Source: Candidatus Ideonella esbjergensis
GTDB taxonomy: Bacteria > Pseudomonadota > Gammaproteobacteria > Burkholderiales > Burkholderiaceae_C
DNA length: 64,000 bases
Assembly (NCBI GenBank): GCA_016710065.1
Contig: JADJLP010000015.1
Span: 186,001 to 250,000, forward strand
Direction of reading: 5' to 3'
A program made the translations under genes and the position numbers. The notes under the pieces were generated by a model. It saw only the letters and a list, made by a program, of their open reading frames with translations. It had not been told where the DNA came from and searched no databases. Positions 1 to 8,979 of this stretch are shown one piece after another; the first letter of the stretch is position 1; every line of letters starts with the position of its first letter.

Positions 1-129
1 CAGTTCGGGCTGGCGAGCAGCCGATTCCAGGTACTTGCTGCCCATGATGCCGATGCCGATACAGGCACCAACGGCGCCCAGACCAATGATCAGGCCAGCG
101 GCGAGAGCAACAAAGCTAATGACTTCCAT
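1..129 (-). CDS. atpE: ATP synthase F0 subunit c (partial)
   Basis: Proteolipid c subunit of the F1F0 ATP synthase; a ring of these membrane hairpins carries protons and turns the rotor. The first 43 residues are visible: a hydrophobic helix followed by a Gly/Ile-rich stretch and the polar-loop region (SAARQPEL), which is diagnostic of subunit c. The ATG is at 127-129. The second helix with the proton-carrying carboxylate lies beyond the left window edge, so the truncation is an edge effect. It follows atpB on the same strand with about 67 bases between them, the usual I-B-E order of the atp operon. Confidence 0.95.
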   Translation of the reverse strand, partial: MEVISFVALAAGLIIGLGAVGACIGIGIMGSKYLESAARQPEL

Positions 130-196
130 TTTTGACTCCTAGTCGAGAGGTTGTGTAGCGAAAGGGAAAGGGAAAGTGGGAAAGAGCGAAACGTGA

Positions 197-1078
197 TCAG
201 TGCGAATCGTGCGCCTGGCCGATGTACACCAGCGTCAACATCATGAACACGAAGGCTTGCAGCGTGATGATCAGGATGTGGAAGATGGCCCAGGCCGAGC
301 CAGCGATGATGTGCAGGAGGGACAGCGCGATGCCGGTGCCCAGGCCTACCGAGGCGAAGGCGCCACCCAACAGCGCGATCAGCAGGAAAATCAGTTCGCC
401 TGCGTACATATTGCCGAACAGCCGCATGCCGTGCGAAACGGTCTTGGCCACGAACTCGATGATTTGCATCAGGAAGTTGAAGGGGTACAGCGCCCAGTGG
501 TCGCCAAACGGTGCCGCGATGAGTTCGTGCGCCCAGCCGCCCAGGCCCTTGATCTTGACGTTGTAGACCAGGCACGTGATGAGCACACCCAGCGACAGAC
601 CCATGGTGACCGACAGGTCGGCGGTAGGCACCGAGCGCATGTAGGCATGGTGAGGATCGCCGCCCGCGGCCCCCACGATCCATTGCCAGATGGCCGGCAG
701 CAGATCAACAGGCAGCAAGTCCATGGCGTTGAGCAGGAAGATCCAGACGAACACCGTCAGCGCCAGCGGGGCCACCAGCTTGCGGCTGTTGGCGTTGTGC
801 ACGATGCCCTTGGCTTCGGACTCGACCATCTCGACGAGGATTTCCACGGCAGCTTGGAAACGGCCCGGCACGCCCGAGGTGGCTTTGCTGGCGGCCTTCC
901 ACAGCAGAAAGCAACCCAACACACCCATCAACACCGAGAAGATGATGGAGTCGTAGCTCACCACCGACATGTCGAACGGGCCCACGAGCTCTTTGTTGCG
1001 CCAGTGGGTCAGGTGGTGAACGATGTACTCACCGGCGGTGGGCGCGTGCTCGGCGGCGGCGTGGGCTTCAGCGGACAT
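197..1078 (-). CDS. atpB: ATP synthase F0 subunit a
   Basis: Integral membrane a subunit (293 residues) forming the proton half-channels of the F0 motor against the c ring. Several hydrophobic helices are visible and the conserved helix with the essential arginine occurs near residue 220 in GMRLFGNMYAGE. The N-terminus, with HHLTHW at about 21-26, is typical of betaproteobacterial AtpB. Length is normal. It lies between atpI (18-base gap) and atpE in the same direction and should be co-transcribed with them. Confidence 0.97.
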   Translation of the reverse strand: MSAEAHAAAEHAPTAGEYIVHHLTHWRNKELVGPFDMSVVSYDSIIFSVLMGVLGCFLLWKAASKATSGVPGRFQAAVEILVEMVESEAKGIVHNANSRKLVAPLALTVFVWIFLLNAMDLLPVDLLPAIWQWIVGAAGGDPHHAYMRSVPTADLSVTMGLSLGVLITCLVYNVKIKGLGGWAHELIAAPFGDHWALYPFNFLMQIIEFVAKTVSHGMRLFGNMYAGELIFLLIALLGGAFASVGLGTGIALSLLHIIAGSAWAIFHILIITLQAFVFMMLTLVYIGQAHDSH

Positions 1079-1096
1079 GTTGCGACTCGTGTTCGT

Positions 1097-1585
1097 TCAA
1101 ATCTTCTTGCGGCCTCGCCACGACAGCGCGACCCAGTAAACCTTGATGCACACGATCAGGGCCACCAGCAGCGCTGGCCAGCTCAAACCGGGTACAAGTT
1201 TCGGCGCCAGCGCGAGCATGACCACCGAAACACCGATCTTGCCAAACTCCCACAACATGAAGCTGACGGCGGAGACGCCGGGCGCCAGGCTGGTGAGCCG
1301 ACTGGTCATGCCGCGCGCCATCAAGGCCCCCGGCACCACCACGGTGGCGGCGCCATACAGCACCGACCACCCCAATCCTTGTTTGCCAGTGATGAGCCAT
1401 GCGAGCACAGCCATCACCAAGCCAACCGCAGCTTGCACCGCGATCACCCGCCACGGTGAGATAGACGGGTTCTTCGCCACCAAAGCCTGGGCCTCTTCAC
1501 GGGTCAAGGGCTTGATGGGCGTCTTCGCGTACTCGTCGTCTTGATCGGCCCACGCGTCATGGCGCAGTTCACGCTGGTCTGACAT
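1097..1585 (-). CDS. atpI: ATP synthase subunit I family protein
   Basis: Small membrane protein (162 residues) in the AtpI position ahead of atpB. AtpI-type proteins assist c-ring assembly and possibly cation supply. A charged, Asp/Glu-rich N-terminus is followed by about four hydrophobic segments (for example VIAVQAAVGLVMAVLAWLI). The ATG at 1585 was chosen because a GGA-type ribosome site precedes it; an upstream in-frame TTG at 1612 would add nine residues and overlap the promoter. Family sequence conservation is weak, so the name rests largely on operon position. Confidence 0.8.
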   Translation of the reverse strand: MSDQRELRHDAWADQDDEYAKTPIKPLTREEAQALVAKNPSISPWRVIAVQAAVGLVMAVLAWLITGKQGLGWSVLYGAATVVVPGALMARGMTSRLTSLAPGVSAVSFMLWEFGKIGVSVVMLALAPKLVPGLSWPALLVALIVCIKVYWVALSWRGRKKI

Positions 1586-1621
1586 GGGAAAATCCAGGGT
1601 TCCGGGCGGCAAAGCCTCGGA

Positions 1622-1693
1622 ATTATATGGGGAAACCCTGGCAAAACACGCCCTACGCCATCTGGGTATCTCCTAGGTGCGGGCCTGCGTCAA
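1622..1693 (-). promoter_or_regulatory. Candidate promoter region of the atp operon
   Basis: A perfect TATAAT hexamer on the minus strand (1622-1627) lies 36 bases before the atpI start, without a good -35 at 16-18 bases. Further upstream is a second candidate, TTGACG (1688-1693) and GATACC (1665-1670) with a 17-base spacer. Either could drive atpI-atpB-atpE. No transcription data are available, so this is a motif call only. Confidence 0.45.
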
Positions 1694-1803
1694 GCCCGAC
1701 GCCCTCGGGGCCCCAGTGAGCAGGGCGCTTCGCCTCAAGGCTGGGCATGTCGCTTTGCTGCGACAAAACCCGCGCCGGGTACAAGACGGTTACGAACAGG
1801 CGC

Positions 1804-2712
1804 TCAGCCGGTGGCGAAGTTCACCGGCAGGCCGGGCACCGCCACCCGGAGGCGCAGCACACAGCCCGCCAACGGTTGGGTGGCAAGCTCGTCGGCCGGG
1901 CGGTTCTCGCGCGCGGTGGTGACGTAGAGCGTCTTCAGGTCGCCATCGCCAAAGCAAGGCATGGTGGCGCAGCGAACCGGCAGGTGCACATCTCGAAGCA
2001 CCTCGCCACTGGGGGCGATTCGCAACAGGCGCTGGCCTTCGAACATCGCGCACCAGTAGGCGCCTTCGCTGTCCATAGCCGCACCGTCGGGGCGGCCTCC
2101 GTAGCCGCCCAGGTTTTGACCAGCCTGCTTGAGCGGGAACTGGGCAAACACGCGTTGGCGAGAAAGGCTGCCGGCCACGGGGTCGAAGTCAAACGCCTGC
2201 ACGCGATGGGCCTTGGTGTCGCTCCAGTACAGCGTGTGGCCGTCGGGGCTGAAGGCCAGGCCGTTGCTGACGGTGATGTCGCCGGCCATGCGGGCCAGGC
2301 CGTCTGCGCCCCAGCAGTACAGCGCGGCCAGCGGCGGGTCGCGCGGCTCGTATATGGTTCCCACCCAAAAGCGGCCCTGTGGGTCGGCCTTGCCGTCGTT
2401 GAAGCGCTCGTTGGCCGGGTTGTAGGGCGGCGATGCAAGCAAGCTGCGCTGGCCGCTGGTGGGGCTGAAGCGCCAAAGCCCGTCGCGCATGGCCAGCAGC
2501 AGGTCGCCACCCATCAGGGGCGCGCAACTGGCGGGTTCACAGTCGAAATGCCACTGGTCGTGGCAGGCGCTGGCCGGGCAGTAGCGGTTCAAGGCCTTGC
2601 CGGGAATGTCGCACCAGTACAGTGCCGCTTCGTCGGGGTGCCAGAACGGCGATTCGCCCAGCAACGAGGGCGGCACCGGCAAGGGCGTGGGGGTGTACAG
2701 CGGCTCGCTCAT
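1804..2712 (-). CDS. SMP-30/gluconolactonase/LRE family protein
   Basis: Six-bladed beta-propeller of the SMP-30 family (302 residues), metal-dependent lactonases acting on sugar lactones. Recognisable elements are the N-terminal GESPFWHPDEAALYWCDIPG with the metal-binding Glu, the ERFNDGKADPQGRFWVGT block containing the Asn/Asp ligands, SNGLAFSPDG, and the late RPDGAAMDSEGAYW block. The ATG at 2712 gives the usual family start just before the first blade; a longer upstream reading is not conserved in character. It is divergent from the lysoplasmalogenase gene. Substrate cannot be deduced; no sugar catabolic genes adjoin. Confidence 0.9.
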   Translation of the reverse strand: MSEPLYTPTPLPVPPSLLGESPFWHPDEAALYWCDIPGKALNRYCPASACHDQWHFDCEPASCAPLMGGDLLLAMRDGLWRFSPTSGQRSLLASPPYNPANERFNDGKADPQGRFWVGTIYEPRDPPLAALYCWGADGLARMAGDITVSNGLAFSPDGHTLYWSDTKAHRVQAFDFDPVAGSLSRQRVFAQFPLKQAGQNLGGYGGRPDGAAMDSEGAYWCAMFEGQRLLRIAPSGEVLRDVHLPVRCATMPCFGDGDLKTLYVTTARENRPADELATQPLAGCVLRLRVAVPGLPVNFATG

Positions 2713-2889
2713 CGTCCTGGGGTCTGCAGAGTCAAAACGCGTCGTGCTCGACGGCTGCCAAGCCTTTGCCTGGTCGGGCCATCGTACGCGGGAAACCCGT
2801 CCACTTCGGGTTTGATGTACCCGGCTTGAACCCGATGGCGGCGACAGCCCGCACCGTCCACACTGGCGGACACCGGCACGCTCCACACC

Positions 2890-3570
2890 ATGCAACGTTC
2901 ACTTCCCTGGCTGGCTGCGCTGTGCGCGGTGGGGGCCATCGCCTCTGCCCCCTGGGCCCTGAACCAGCCGTGGCTGAACTTCGCCTTCAAGCCGCTCACC
3001 ACCGCGCTGCTGATCGCTTGGGCCTGGCCACGCGGCGTGGGCATGGCGCAGCGGCCTTGGCTGCTGACTGGGCTGGCCATGTCGTGGTGTGGCGATGTGG
3101 CGCTGATGTGGCCCGAGCGGGGTTTTCTGCCCGGGCTGGTGAGCTTTCTGCTGGCCCATCTCTGCTATCTGGTGGCCTTCACCCGAGGCACCTCTTGGTT
3201 GGCTTGGCCGATGGCAGCAGCCGCCTACGCGGCGGTGGCCGCAGGTGTGCTGAGCGCGCTGTGGCCGGGCGTGCCGGCAGCCCTGCGCGGGCCGGTGGCG
3301 GTGTACGTGCTGGCGCTGGCCGGCATGGCAGCCCAAGCGGCCAGCCAGTGGCGCACCCGGTGGGGCTCGGCGGGGGCTGACCTGGCACTGCGGGCAGCCG
3401 CCGGTGGTGCGCTTTTCATGCTGTCGGACGCCCTGCTGGCCACCAACCGCTTCGCCACGCCGCTGCCTGCCGCCAGCTTGTGGGTGCTGGCCAGCTACTG
3501 GTGTGCACAGGGTCTGATCGGTGCCTCGCTGCCTGCGCCTGCGCCAAAAGCCGCACAGGATCAAATCTGA
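2890..3570 (+). CDS. Lysoplasmalogenase (YhhN family membrane protein)
   Basis: A polytopic membrane protein of 226 residues with about seven to eight hydrophobic helices. The YhhN/TMEM86 signature motifs are present: KPLTT near residue 35, SWCGDVALMW near 65, GFLPGLVSFLLAHLCYLVAF near 78-97, and a late LSDALLATNRF. Family members hydrolyse the vinyl-ether bond of lysoplasmalogens; the bacterial physiological role is uncertain. It stands alone, divergent from the SMP-30 gene, and is followed by a decayed protease gene. Confidence 0.88.
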   Translation: MQRSLPWLAALCAVGAIASAPWALNQPWLNFAFKPLTTALLIAWAWPRGVGMAQRPWLLTGLAMSWCGDVALMWPERGFLPGLVSFLLAHLCYLVAFTRGTSWLAWPMAAAAYAAVAAGVLSALWPGVPAALRGPVAVYVLALAGMAAQAASQWRTRWGSAGADLALRAAAGGALFMLSDALLATNRFATPLPAASLWVLASYWCAQGLIGASLPAPAPKAAQDQI

Positions 3571-3663
3571 TAAGCGTTTACTCACTCCGCTGCTGGACGA
3601 ATCGGGGTCCTCCATGCCCGGCCATCCGCCGCCCACCCCCTGCGCCCATGGCGCCAACGCCAG

Positions 3664-4563
3664 ATGACTGCCGCCACCAGCCTGCTGCTGGCTGGCCTGA
3701 TCGCCAAGCTGGCGGCACCACCGGCCCTTTCCGCCACCCTGTCCCAGGCCGCAGTGGCCACCACCGACCGGCTGATCGTCAAGTACAAGGATGGCAGCTT
3801 GGGCACACAGCGTGATGGCGGCCGACCCCAGCCTGCTGTACGCCGAGCCCGAGGTGCTACTGCAGGCCCTGGCCACTCCCAACGACCCCATGTATGCGCA
3901 GCAGTGGGGCCACTTTGAAGCCACCGCCGGCATGCGCCTGCCCGGCGCCTGGGACTTGTCCACCGGCAGCGGCGTGGTCGTGGGCGTGCTCGACACCGGC
4001 TACCGCCCGCATGCCGACCTGGCAGCCAACATCGTGCCAGGCTACGACTTCGTCACCGACACCACCATAGCCAACGACGACGGCCGCGACGGCGACGCCA
4101 GCGACCGTGGCGAAGGCTGCAGCAGCGGCCAGCGCAGCTGGCATCGCACCCACTTGGCCGGCGTGGCGGCGCTGAGGCACTCGCCCAACCCCAAGCTCAC
4201 GCCCGATGAAATCGACGTGGCCTGCAGCAACTGCGGCATCGGCATGGTTGACGCAGTCGCCAGCGTGAGACGGCCTACCTGGGCAGCGCCGTGCCGGCCG
4301 AAGTGGACTTCTACAAGTTCAGCGTGCCGGCCGGCACCACGCTCAAGGCGCGGCTGAACTCCAACATCGCCTCGAACTACAACCTGGATCTGCGCGAACC
4401 CAACGGCGTGGTGCTGGTGTTTTCGGCACGCAGCCTGGGCCTGACCGAGACCGTGAACTGGAAGAACGCCTCTGCAGCCGCTGTGTTCGTCTACGCCCGC
4501 GTCAACTTCGTCAGCGGCTCCGTGGGCACCACCAGCACCTACGGCCTGGAACTCGCCCGATAG
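3664..4563 (+). pseudogene. Decayed S8 (subtilisin-like) serine protease
   Basis: Remnant of an exported subtilase. The pieces lie in two frames: 3664-3790 gives a signal-like N-terminus and the start of a propeptide (DRLIVKYKDG); the next frame to about 4270 carries the rest of the propeptide, the catalytic Asp region (VVVGVLDTGYRPHADL) and a His motif altered to HRTH; the first frame resumes to 4563 with a beta-rich PPC-like C-terminal domain. The whole Ser region (GTSMATP) is absent. The His-motif strand runs straight into the sequence that normally follows the Ser motif (AGVAAL...NPKLTPDE), so a large internal deletion plus frameshifts is evident. Intact relatives are usually 450-650 residues. 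Confidence 0.85.
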
Positions 4564-4573
4564 GCACCAACCC

Positions 4574-5404
4574 TCACATCCCCTTGAACAAATGGCTGTA
4601 GCTGCGGCTCACTTCGAGCTTCTGGGAGTGGCCCTTTACCGCCACGATCTGGCGGCCGCGGAAATCGCGTGACACGCTGGCAATGGCCGTCACCGCCACT
4701 AGCGCCGAGCGGTGGATCTGCCAGAAGCGCTCGGGGTCGAGCTCGTCCACCAGCTCCTTGATGGGCTTGCGGATCAGGGCCTCCACCGTGGCCGTCTGCA
4801 CCCGGGTGTATTTCTCGTCGCTGACGAAGAACAGCACGTCGTCCACCGGGATCATCTGTATCGCCTGACCCACCGTGGCCTGGATCCACTTCAAATGGTT
4901 GGCTGGGCGCGGCGCCGTGCCACCCGCACCTTGCGCGCTCAGCGTGTGCAGCAATTTTTGCAGCGAGGCGGCGGGCTCGGCGGCGGCATCGCCACCGCCC
5001 TGGCGTGCGGCCAGCCGGCGCTGCAGGCGCTCGGCGGTGAGCTTCAGGCGCTCGCGCTCGGCGGGCTTGAGCACATAGTCCACCGCCCCCTGCTCGAAGG
5101 CCTCCACCGCGTACTGGTCATAGGCGGTGATGAAGACGATCTCTGGCAGCCAGCCCTCGTCGCCCACGTCCATCTGGGCGATTTGCTTGGCAGCCTCCAC
5201 GCCGGTCATGCCGGGCATGCGGATGTCGAGAAACACCACGTCCGGCCGGTTCTCGTCCACCAGGGCCACGGCCTCGGCGCCGTTCTTGGCCTCGGCGACG
5301 ATCTGCAGCTCGGGCCAGGCCTCGGCCAGGCGGCTGCGGAGTTGCTCGCGCATCAGGCGCTCGTCGTCGGCCAGCACGGCCCGGGCAGATGCAGCGGTGT
5401 TCAT
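4574..5404 (-). CDS. LytTR-type response regulator
   Basis: Response regulator of 276 residues in the LytR/AlgR family. Residues 1-125 are a receiver with phospho-acceptor Asp60 (VVFLDIRMPG), acidic DDE near 13-15 and the conserved Lys in YVLKP. After a variable linker, residues about 170-276 form a LytTR DNA-binding domain (VDDVLFFVSDEKYTRV, RFWQIHRSALV). Its start overlaps the stop of the upstream membrane-protein gene by four bases (ATGA), so it is translationally coupled and is the partner of the sensor kinase two genes upstream. Target genes are not evident. Confidence 0.95.
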   Translation of the reverse strand: MNTAASARAVLADDERLMREQLRSRLAEAWPELQIVAEAKNGAEAVALVDENRPDVVFLDIRMPGMTGVEAAKQIAQMDVGDEGWLPEIVFITAYDQYAVEAFEQGAVDYVLKPAERERLKLTAERLQRRLAARQGGGDAAAEPAASLQKLLHTLSAQGAGGTAPRPANHLKWIQATVGQAIQMIPVDDVLFFVSDEKYTRVQTATVEALIRKPIKELVDELDPERFWQIHRSALVAVTAIASVSRDFRGRQIVAVKGHSQKLEVSRSYSHLFKGM

Positions 5405-5847
5405 GCCGCGATGCTAGCTTGGCGGCGCGCCGGGCGCAGTGCCCACAACAGCAGCATCACCAGCAGCCACAGCGGCGATAGCACCACGGCCAGCACGGCG
5501 GCCGCCACCAGCAAGGGCAGGCCCACGCTGACCAGCAGCACCAGGGCGAGCAGCCCCAAAACGAGCAGCAAGGTCACCGGCACCACCAGAAGCGCCAGCA
5601 CGGCGGCCACCAAGGCTGCGGCCAGGCCGATGACGATGCCCACCAGGTTGGCACCGCTGAACGCGCTGCCCAGCAGCTCGGGTGTGATGATGTCTTCGCC
5701 GTTCACCACCAGGCGCCAATCGCTGGCGGCGGCGCGCCAATCGCCCAAGGCGGTCGCTGCGGCCGCCACGGCCCAGGCCAGGGCCAGCAGGCACAGCGCC
5801 GCCAGCAGGGCTCGCCCGATGCGTGGTTGATGTGCGCCTGGTCTCAT
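5401..5847 (-). CDS. Small membrane protein within a LytS/LytTR operon
   Basis: A 148-residue hydrophobic protein with an N-terminal helix (LLAALCLLALAWAVAAAATAL), an extracytoplasmic-looking segment (SDWRLVVNGEDIITPELLG) and a long run of hydrophobic residues forming two to three further helices. No family recognised. Start and stop both overlap neighbours by four bases (ATGA junctions), placing it between kinase and regulator in one translationally coupled operon. It may modulate the sensor, but that is inference from context only. Confidence 0.75.
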   Translation of the reverse strand: MRPGAHQPRIGRALLAALCLLALAWAVAAAATALGDWRAAASDWRLVVNGEDIITPELLGSAFSGANLVGIVIGLAAALVAAVLALLVVPVTLLLVLGLLALVLLVSVGLPLLVAAAVLAVVLSPLWLLVMLLLWALRPARRQASIAA

Positions 5848-7334
5848 GCGCTGGCTCCTGTGGCGGGTTCCGCCTCGGGGCCATTGCCCACGCTGCGGTA
5901 TGGCACGGTGATGCACACCACGGTACCGCTGGGTTGGTTGGCGGTGACAGTGAGCGTGGCCTGCCGGCCGTGCAGCAGCTGCAGCCGCTCGCGGATGTTG
6001 GCCAGGCCCACGCCGGTGCCGGCGGTGGCGGCATTGCCAAAACCCACGCCCGTGTCGGCCACGGTGACGGTCAGCTTGCCGTGCACGATCTCGGCGCGCA
6101 CCAGTAGCTTGCCGCCTTCGGCCTTGGGCTCCAGGCCGTGGCGGATGGCGTTCTCCACCAGGGTCTGGATCATCATGGCCGGGAACTCGGCCGACAGCAG
6201 GCCATCGGGCACGGCAATGCTGGCGTCCAGCCGCTCTTCCATGCGCACCTTCAGGATTTCCACATAGGGCCGCACCACGGCCAGTTCGCGGCCCAGGTCG
6301 CGCACGGCGCCATCGGGGTTCTGGCCGGTGTCGCGCATGGTGGGCATGCTGGCGCGCAGCAGGGCGATGAGGTTCTTCTGCATCTGGCTGGCGCGGGCCG
6401 GGTCGGTCTCGATCAGGTGGTCGATCGAGGCCAGCGTGTTGAACAGGAAGTGCGGCTCCACCTGCGCCTGCATCGCCGCCATGCGCGCCTCCATCACCTG
6501 GCGCTTGAGCGATTCGGCCTCGGCCGTCTCGGTGGCCTGGGCCGCCTTCACCTCGGCCTGCAAGCGACCCTTGTAGGTGGCCTTGAGCAAGGCCGAGAGC
6601 AGGATCAGCATGAAGGCAAAAGGCGGAAGCGATTCTCCGTAGCTCACGGTGTGGGTGCGGATGCGGGTGCCGCCGTTCTCGGCCGCAGCGGCCGCCTCAG
6701 CGGCCATTTCAGCCTGCGCCTGGGCCGCTTCGGCTGCCGCCTCGGCCTGGGCCTTGCGGGCCTCGTCCATGGCCTCGACGATGGCCTGGCGGGCCTCTTC
6801 CACGGCGGCCTTCACATCCTCGGAGTTGGCGTCAGGCGGCACCACGATGCGCACACCCTTGTCACTGGCATCGATCGTGAAGTTGCCCTTGTCGCGGCCC
6901 AGAGAGGCGCCGGAGGCAGCCCCCTCCGCTTCGGTCGCTGCGGCCGAGGCCGCCTTGCCGCCCGAGCTGATGTGGATGCCATCCTCGCCGATGGAGATGT
7001 CCACGCCCTTGCCCTTGGCGTCGGCGCCCTTCTCGATGCGGATGCGCGGCACCACGGGCGGCATGGGCGGGGTGGGTATGTGGAGCTTCTTGCCACCCAT
7101 GGAGACATTGGGCGAATCCACCACCACGGTCTCGGTGTACTTCCAGCTGAAGGGCGGCATGTCGGAAACAATGGCCACCACGATCAGAAAGGCCACGGCC
7201 AGCAAGATGAAGCGGCCCCAGCTGATGCCCGCCAGCCAGGTGCCGTAGGCGTGGAAGCCCCGCACGCAGGCGGCCGAGAAGCGCCGCCAGGCGTCGATGA
7301 CCTGGTCGGTGAAGAGGGGTTGGGGCTGGGTCAT
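5844..7334 (-). CDS. LytS-type sensor histidine kinase
   Basis: Membrane sensor kinase of 496 residues. It has an N-terminal transmembrane helix (FILLAVAFLIVVAIV), a long extracytoplasmic region with a glycine/charged beta-like part and an Ala/Glu-rich helical stretch, a second helix (FAFMLILLSALL), then a cytoplasmic His_kinase domain with QVEPHFLFNTL (phospho-acceptor His) and a HATPase domain (LVENAIRHGLEP, VADTGVGFG, GVGLANIRERL). The ATG at 7334 was chosen over an upstream reading that lacks family character. It heads the operon with the membrane protein and LytTR regulator and presumably phosphorylates the latter. Confidence 0.93.
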   Translation of the reverse strand: MTQPQPLFTDQVIDAWRRFSAACVRGFHAYGTWLAGISWGRFILLAVAFLIVVAIVSDMPPFSWKYTETVVVDSPNVSMGGKKLHIPTPPMPPVVPRIRIEKGADAKGKGVDISIGEDGIHISSGGKAASAAATEAEGAASGASLGRDKGNFTIDASDKGVRIVVPPDANSEDVKAAVEEARQAIVEAMDEARKAQAEAAAEAAQAQAEMAAEAAAAAENGGTRIRTHTVSYGESLPPFAFMLILLSALLKATYKGRLQAEVKAAQATETAEAESLKRQVMEARMAAMQAQVEPHFLFNTLASIDHLIETDPARASQMQKNLIALLRASMPTMRDTGQNPDGAVRDLGRELAVVRPYVEILKVRMEERLDASIAVPDGLLSAEFPAMMIQTLVENAIRHGLEPKAEGGKLLVRAEIVHGKLTVTVADTGVGFGNAATAGTGVGLANIRERLQLLHGRQATLTVTANQPSGTVVCITVPYRSVGNGPEAEPATGASA

Positions 7335-7541
7335 GGTGCTGTGCAACGAAAACGGTGCGATGGTTGCACTGTAAGCAGCCCGGCCACGGGCCGGTGGCCC
7401 GTGCGACACAGCCGGGCCGGTCGGCGACGAACTGCAGGCCACCGCGACGAACGGTGCCGTCGCCCGGCGTCCTCAGCTCACTCAGCGGCCTGAGCACCTT
7501 CTCGGAGAGTGGCTGCGGCAATTCGCGGCCGGGTGTACCAC

Positions 7542-8654
7542 TCAGCGCCGCTCCACAACCACCGGCACCAGTTGCAAGGCGGTGCGCACCCGCTCGGCCG
7601 CCTCGCGGGCCTGCTCGCGGCTGGGGTAGGGGCCGGCTTGCAAACGGTGCATACCGCCTTCGGCAAACACGGTCAGCAGCGGCGAGAGCCAGTCCAGCTC
7701 GGCCGCCACGCGCTTCTGAAAGCCATAGGCGCCCTCGCCCTTGGCAAATGCGCCAAGTTGAAGCCAGTAGCCGGCAGCCGCCGCCGTGAGTGCGCGTGCC
7801 CGCTCGCCCATCATGATGGGCGGCTGGGCGGTGGGCAATGGGATGGCGGAAGCAGGGGCAGCGGGCAGCTCGGCCACCGTGGCCTCAGCCATCGGCAGGG
7901 ACACAGGCGTGGTCACGGCCGTCGGCATGGGCGCAGGCATGGCGGCTGGCACCTCCAGCGCAGCCAAGGGCGCTGCGGCGGACTTGGTTGCGGGTGCGGC
8001 CACCAGTGCCGTGTCGCTCGTGCGCCCGGGCAGGCCGGCGCGGATCTGCTCGTGGGTGATGCGCTCGATCTCCACCGCCGCCACGCCGTTCTGCACACCC
8101 AGCCTGACGGCGGCGGCATAGGACAGGTCGATCACCCGGCCCGCCACGAAGGGTCCTCGGTCGTTCACCCGCACGATCACCTCGCGGCCACTGGCCGGAT
8201 TGCGCACCCGCGCATAGCTGGGGATGGGCATGGTGCGGTGGGCGGCCGTCATCGCGTTCATGTTGTAGACCTCGCCGCTGGCGGTGCGCCGGCCATGGAA
8301 AAGCCGGCCGTACCAGGACGCCAGGCCGCGCTCCACCACTGGCACATCGCCGGCGGCGGGCACATAGGTCTGACCCGCCACCTCGTAGGGCTTGTTGGGT
8401 CCACCGAGGCGGATGGGCTCGATGCGGGGCTCGGCGTCGGGCACCTGCAGGGGGTCGACGCTGCGGTCTAGCGGCGGGCCGTCTTTGCCGGGGGTGGCGA
8501 CTACGGCCTCGGTGCGCGGGGGGCCGGCCGCAGCCGCCGGGCGCTTGGGGGCCGAAGTGCAGGCTGCCAGTGCGATGGCCAGCAGCAGCACCGCCAGCAG
8601 TGGGCCGCAACGAACCAGGGAGGTGGATACCGGGGCCAGCGTCATGCGGCGCAT
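7542..8654 (-). CDS. rlpA: Septal ring lytic transglycosylase RlpA family lipoprotein
   Basis: Outer-membrane lipoprotein of 370 residues. The signal peptide ends in a lipobox LAAC with Cys32. A double-psi beta-barrel domain occupies about 108-190 (GLASWYGRLFHGRRTASGE, VRVNDRGPF, DLSYAAA), as in RlpA enzymes that cleave denuded glycan strands. A long Ala/Pro-rich linker leads to a C-terminal SPOR domain (about 295-368, YWLQLGAFAKGEGA...LQAGPY) that binds septal peptidoglycan. An alternative ATG lies three codons downstream. No operon partner is evident. Confidence 0.93.
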   Translation of the reverse strand: MRRMTLAPVSTSLVRCGPLLAVLLLAIALAACTSAPKRPAAAAGPPRTEAVVATPGKDGPPLDRSVDPLQVPDAEPRIEPIRLGGPNKPYEVAGQTYVPAAGDVPVVERGLASWYGRLFHGRRTASGEVYNMNAMTAAHRTMPIPSYARVRNPASGREVIVRVNDRGPFVAGRVIDLSYAAAVRLGVQNGVAAVEIERITHEQIRAGLPGRTSDTALVAAPATKSAAAPLAALEVPAAMPAPMPTAVTTPVSLPMAEATVAELPAAPASAIPLPTAQPPIMMGERARALTAAAAGYWLQLGAFAKGEGAYGFQKRVAAELDWLSPLLTVFAEGGMHRLQAGPYPSREQAREAAERVRTALQLVPVVVERR

Positions 8655-8682
8655 TGTGACGGCGGCAGACGCCGGCCCGACC

Positions 8683-8871
8683 TCAAAACAGGCCGGCCAC
8701 GATGTTGATCGTCAGGACCAGCACGGTGGTGTTGAAGAAGAACGACAACACACAACGCACCGGCCACATGCCGCGCAGGGCCGAGCCGTTGAACGACACG
8801 TCGGCCGTGCCGGGAAAGCCCAGCGGATCGGGTCTGCCCCGCAGCAGGAACAACGCGCGACGCCGCGACAT
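8683..8871 (-). CDS. Possible small membrane protein, hypothetical
   Basis: A 62-codon reading frame that fills most of the 325-base interval between rlpA and the YiiX-like gene. The C-terminal third is hydrophobic (FFFNTTVLVLTINIVAGLF) and could be one membrane helix. No Shine-Dalgarno sequence is visible before the ATG and I recognise no family. It may be a chance frame in the rlpA upstream region; otherwise I see nothing in that interval. Confidence 0.28.
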   Translation of the reverse strand: MSRRRALFLLRGRPDPLGFPGTADVSFNGSALRGMWPVRCVLSFFFNTTVLVLTINIVAGLF

Positions 8872-8979
8872 CATGGTGCTGAGGGCGAGCGTGTCACCAA
8901 TCGGTGGAGCCTCCACGATGGCCTAGGTTCTCGGGCCGAGGGGGCACCCCACCCAAGTCGGCGTCAAAATGGCCTGCAT

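Noticed and set aside
1..129. atpE as a truncated pseudogene
   Set aside because: The reading frame is intact up to base 1; the gene is cut only by the window edge.
7335..7442. A 36-residue N-terminal extension of the LytS-type kinase
   Set aside because: No ribosome site or conserved character; the ATG at 7334 immediately precedes sequence with normal layout.
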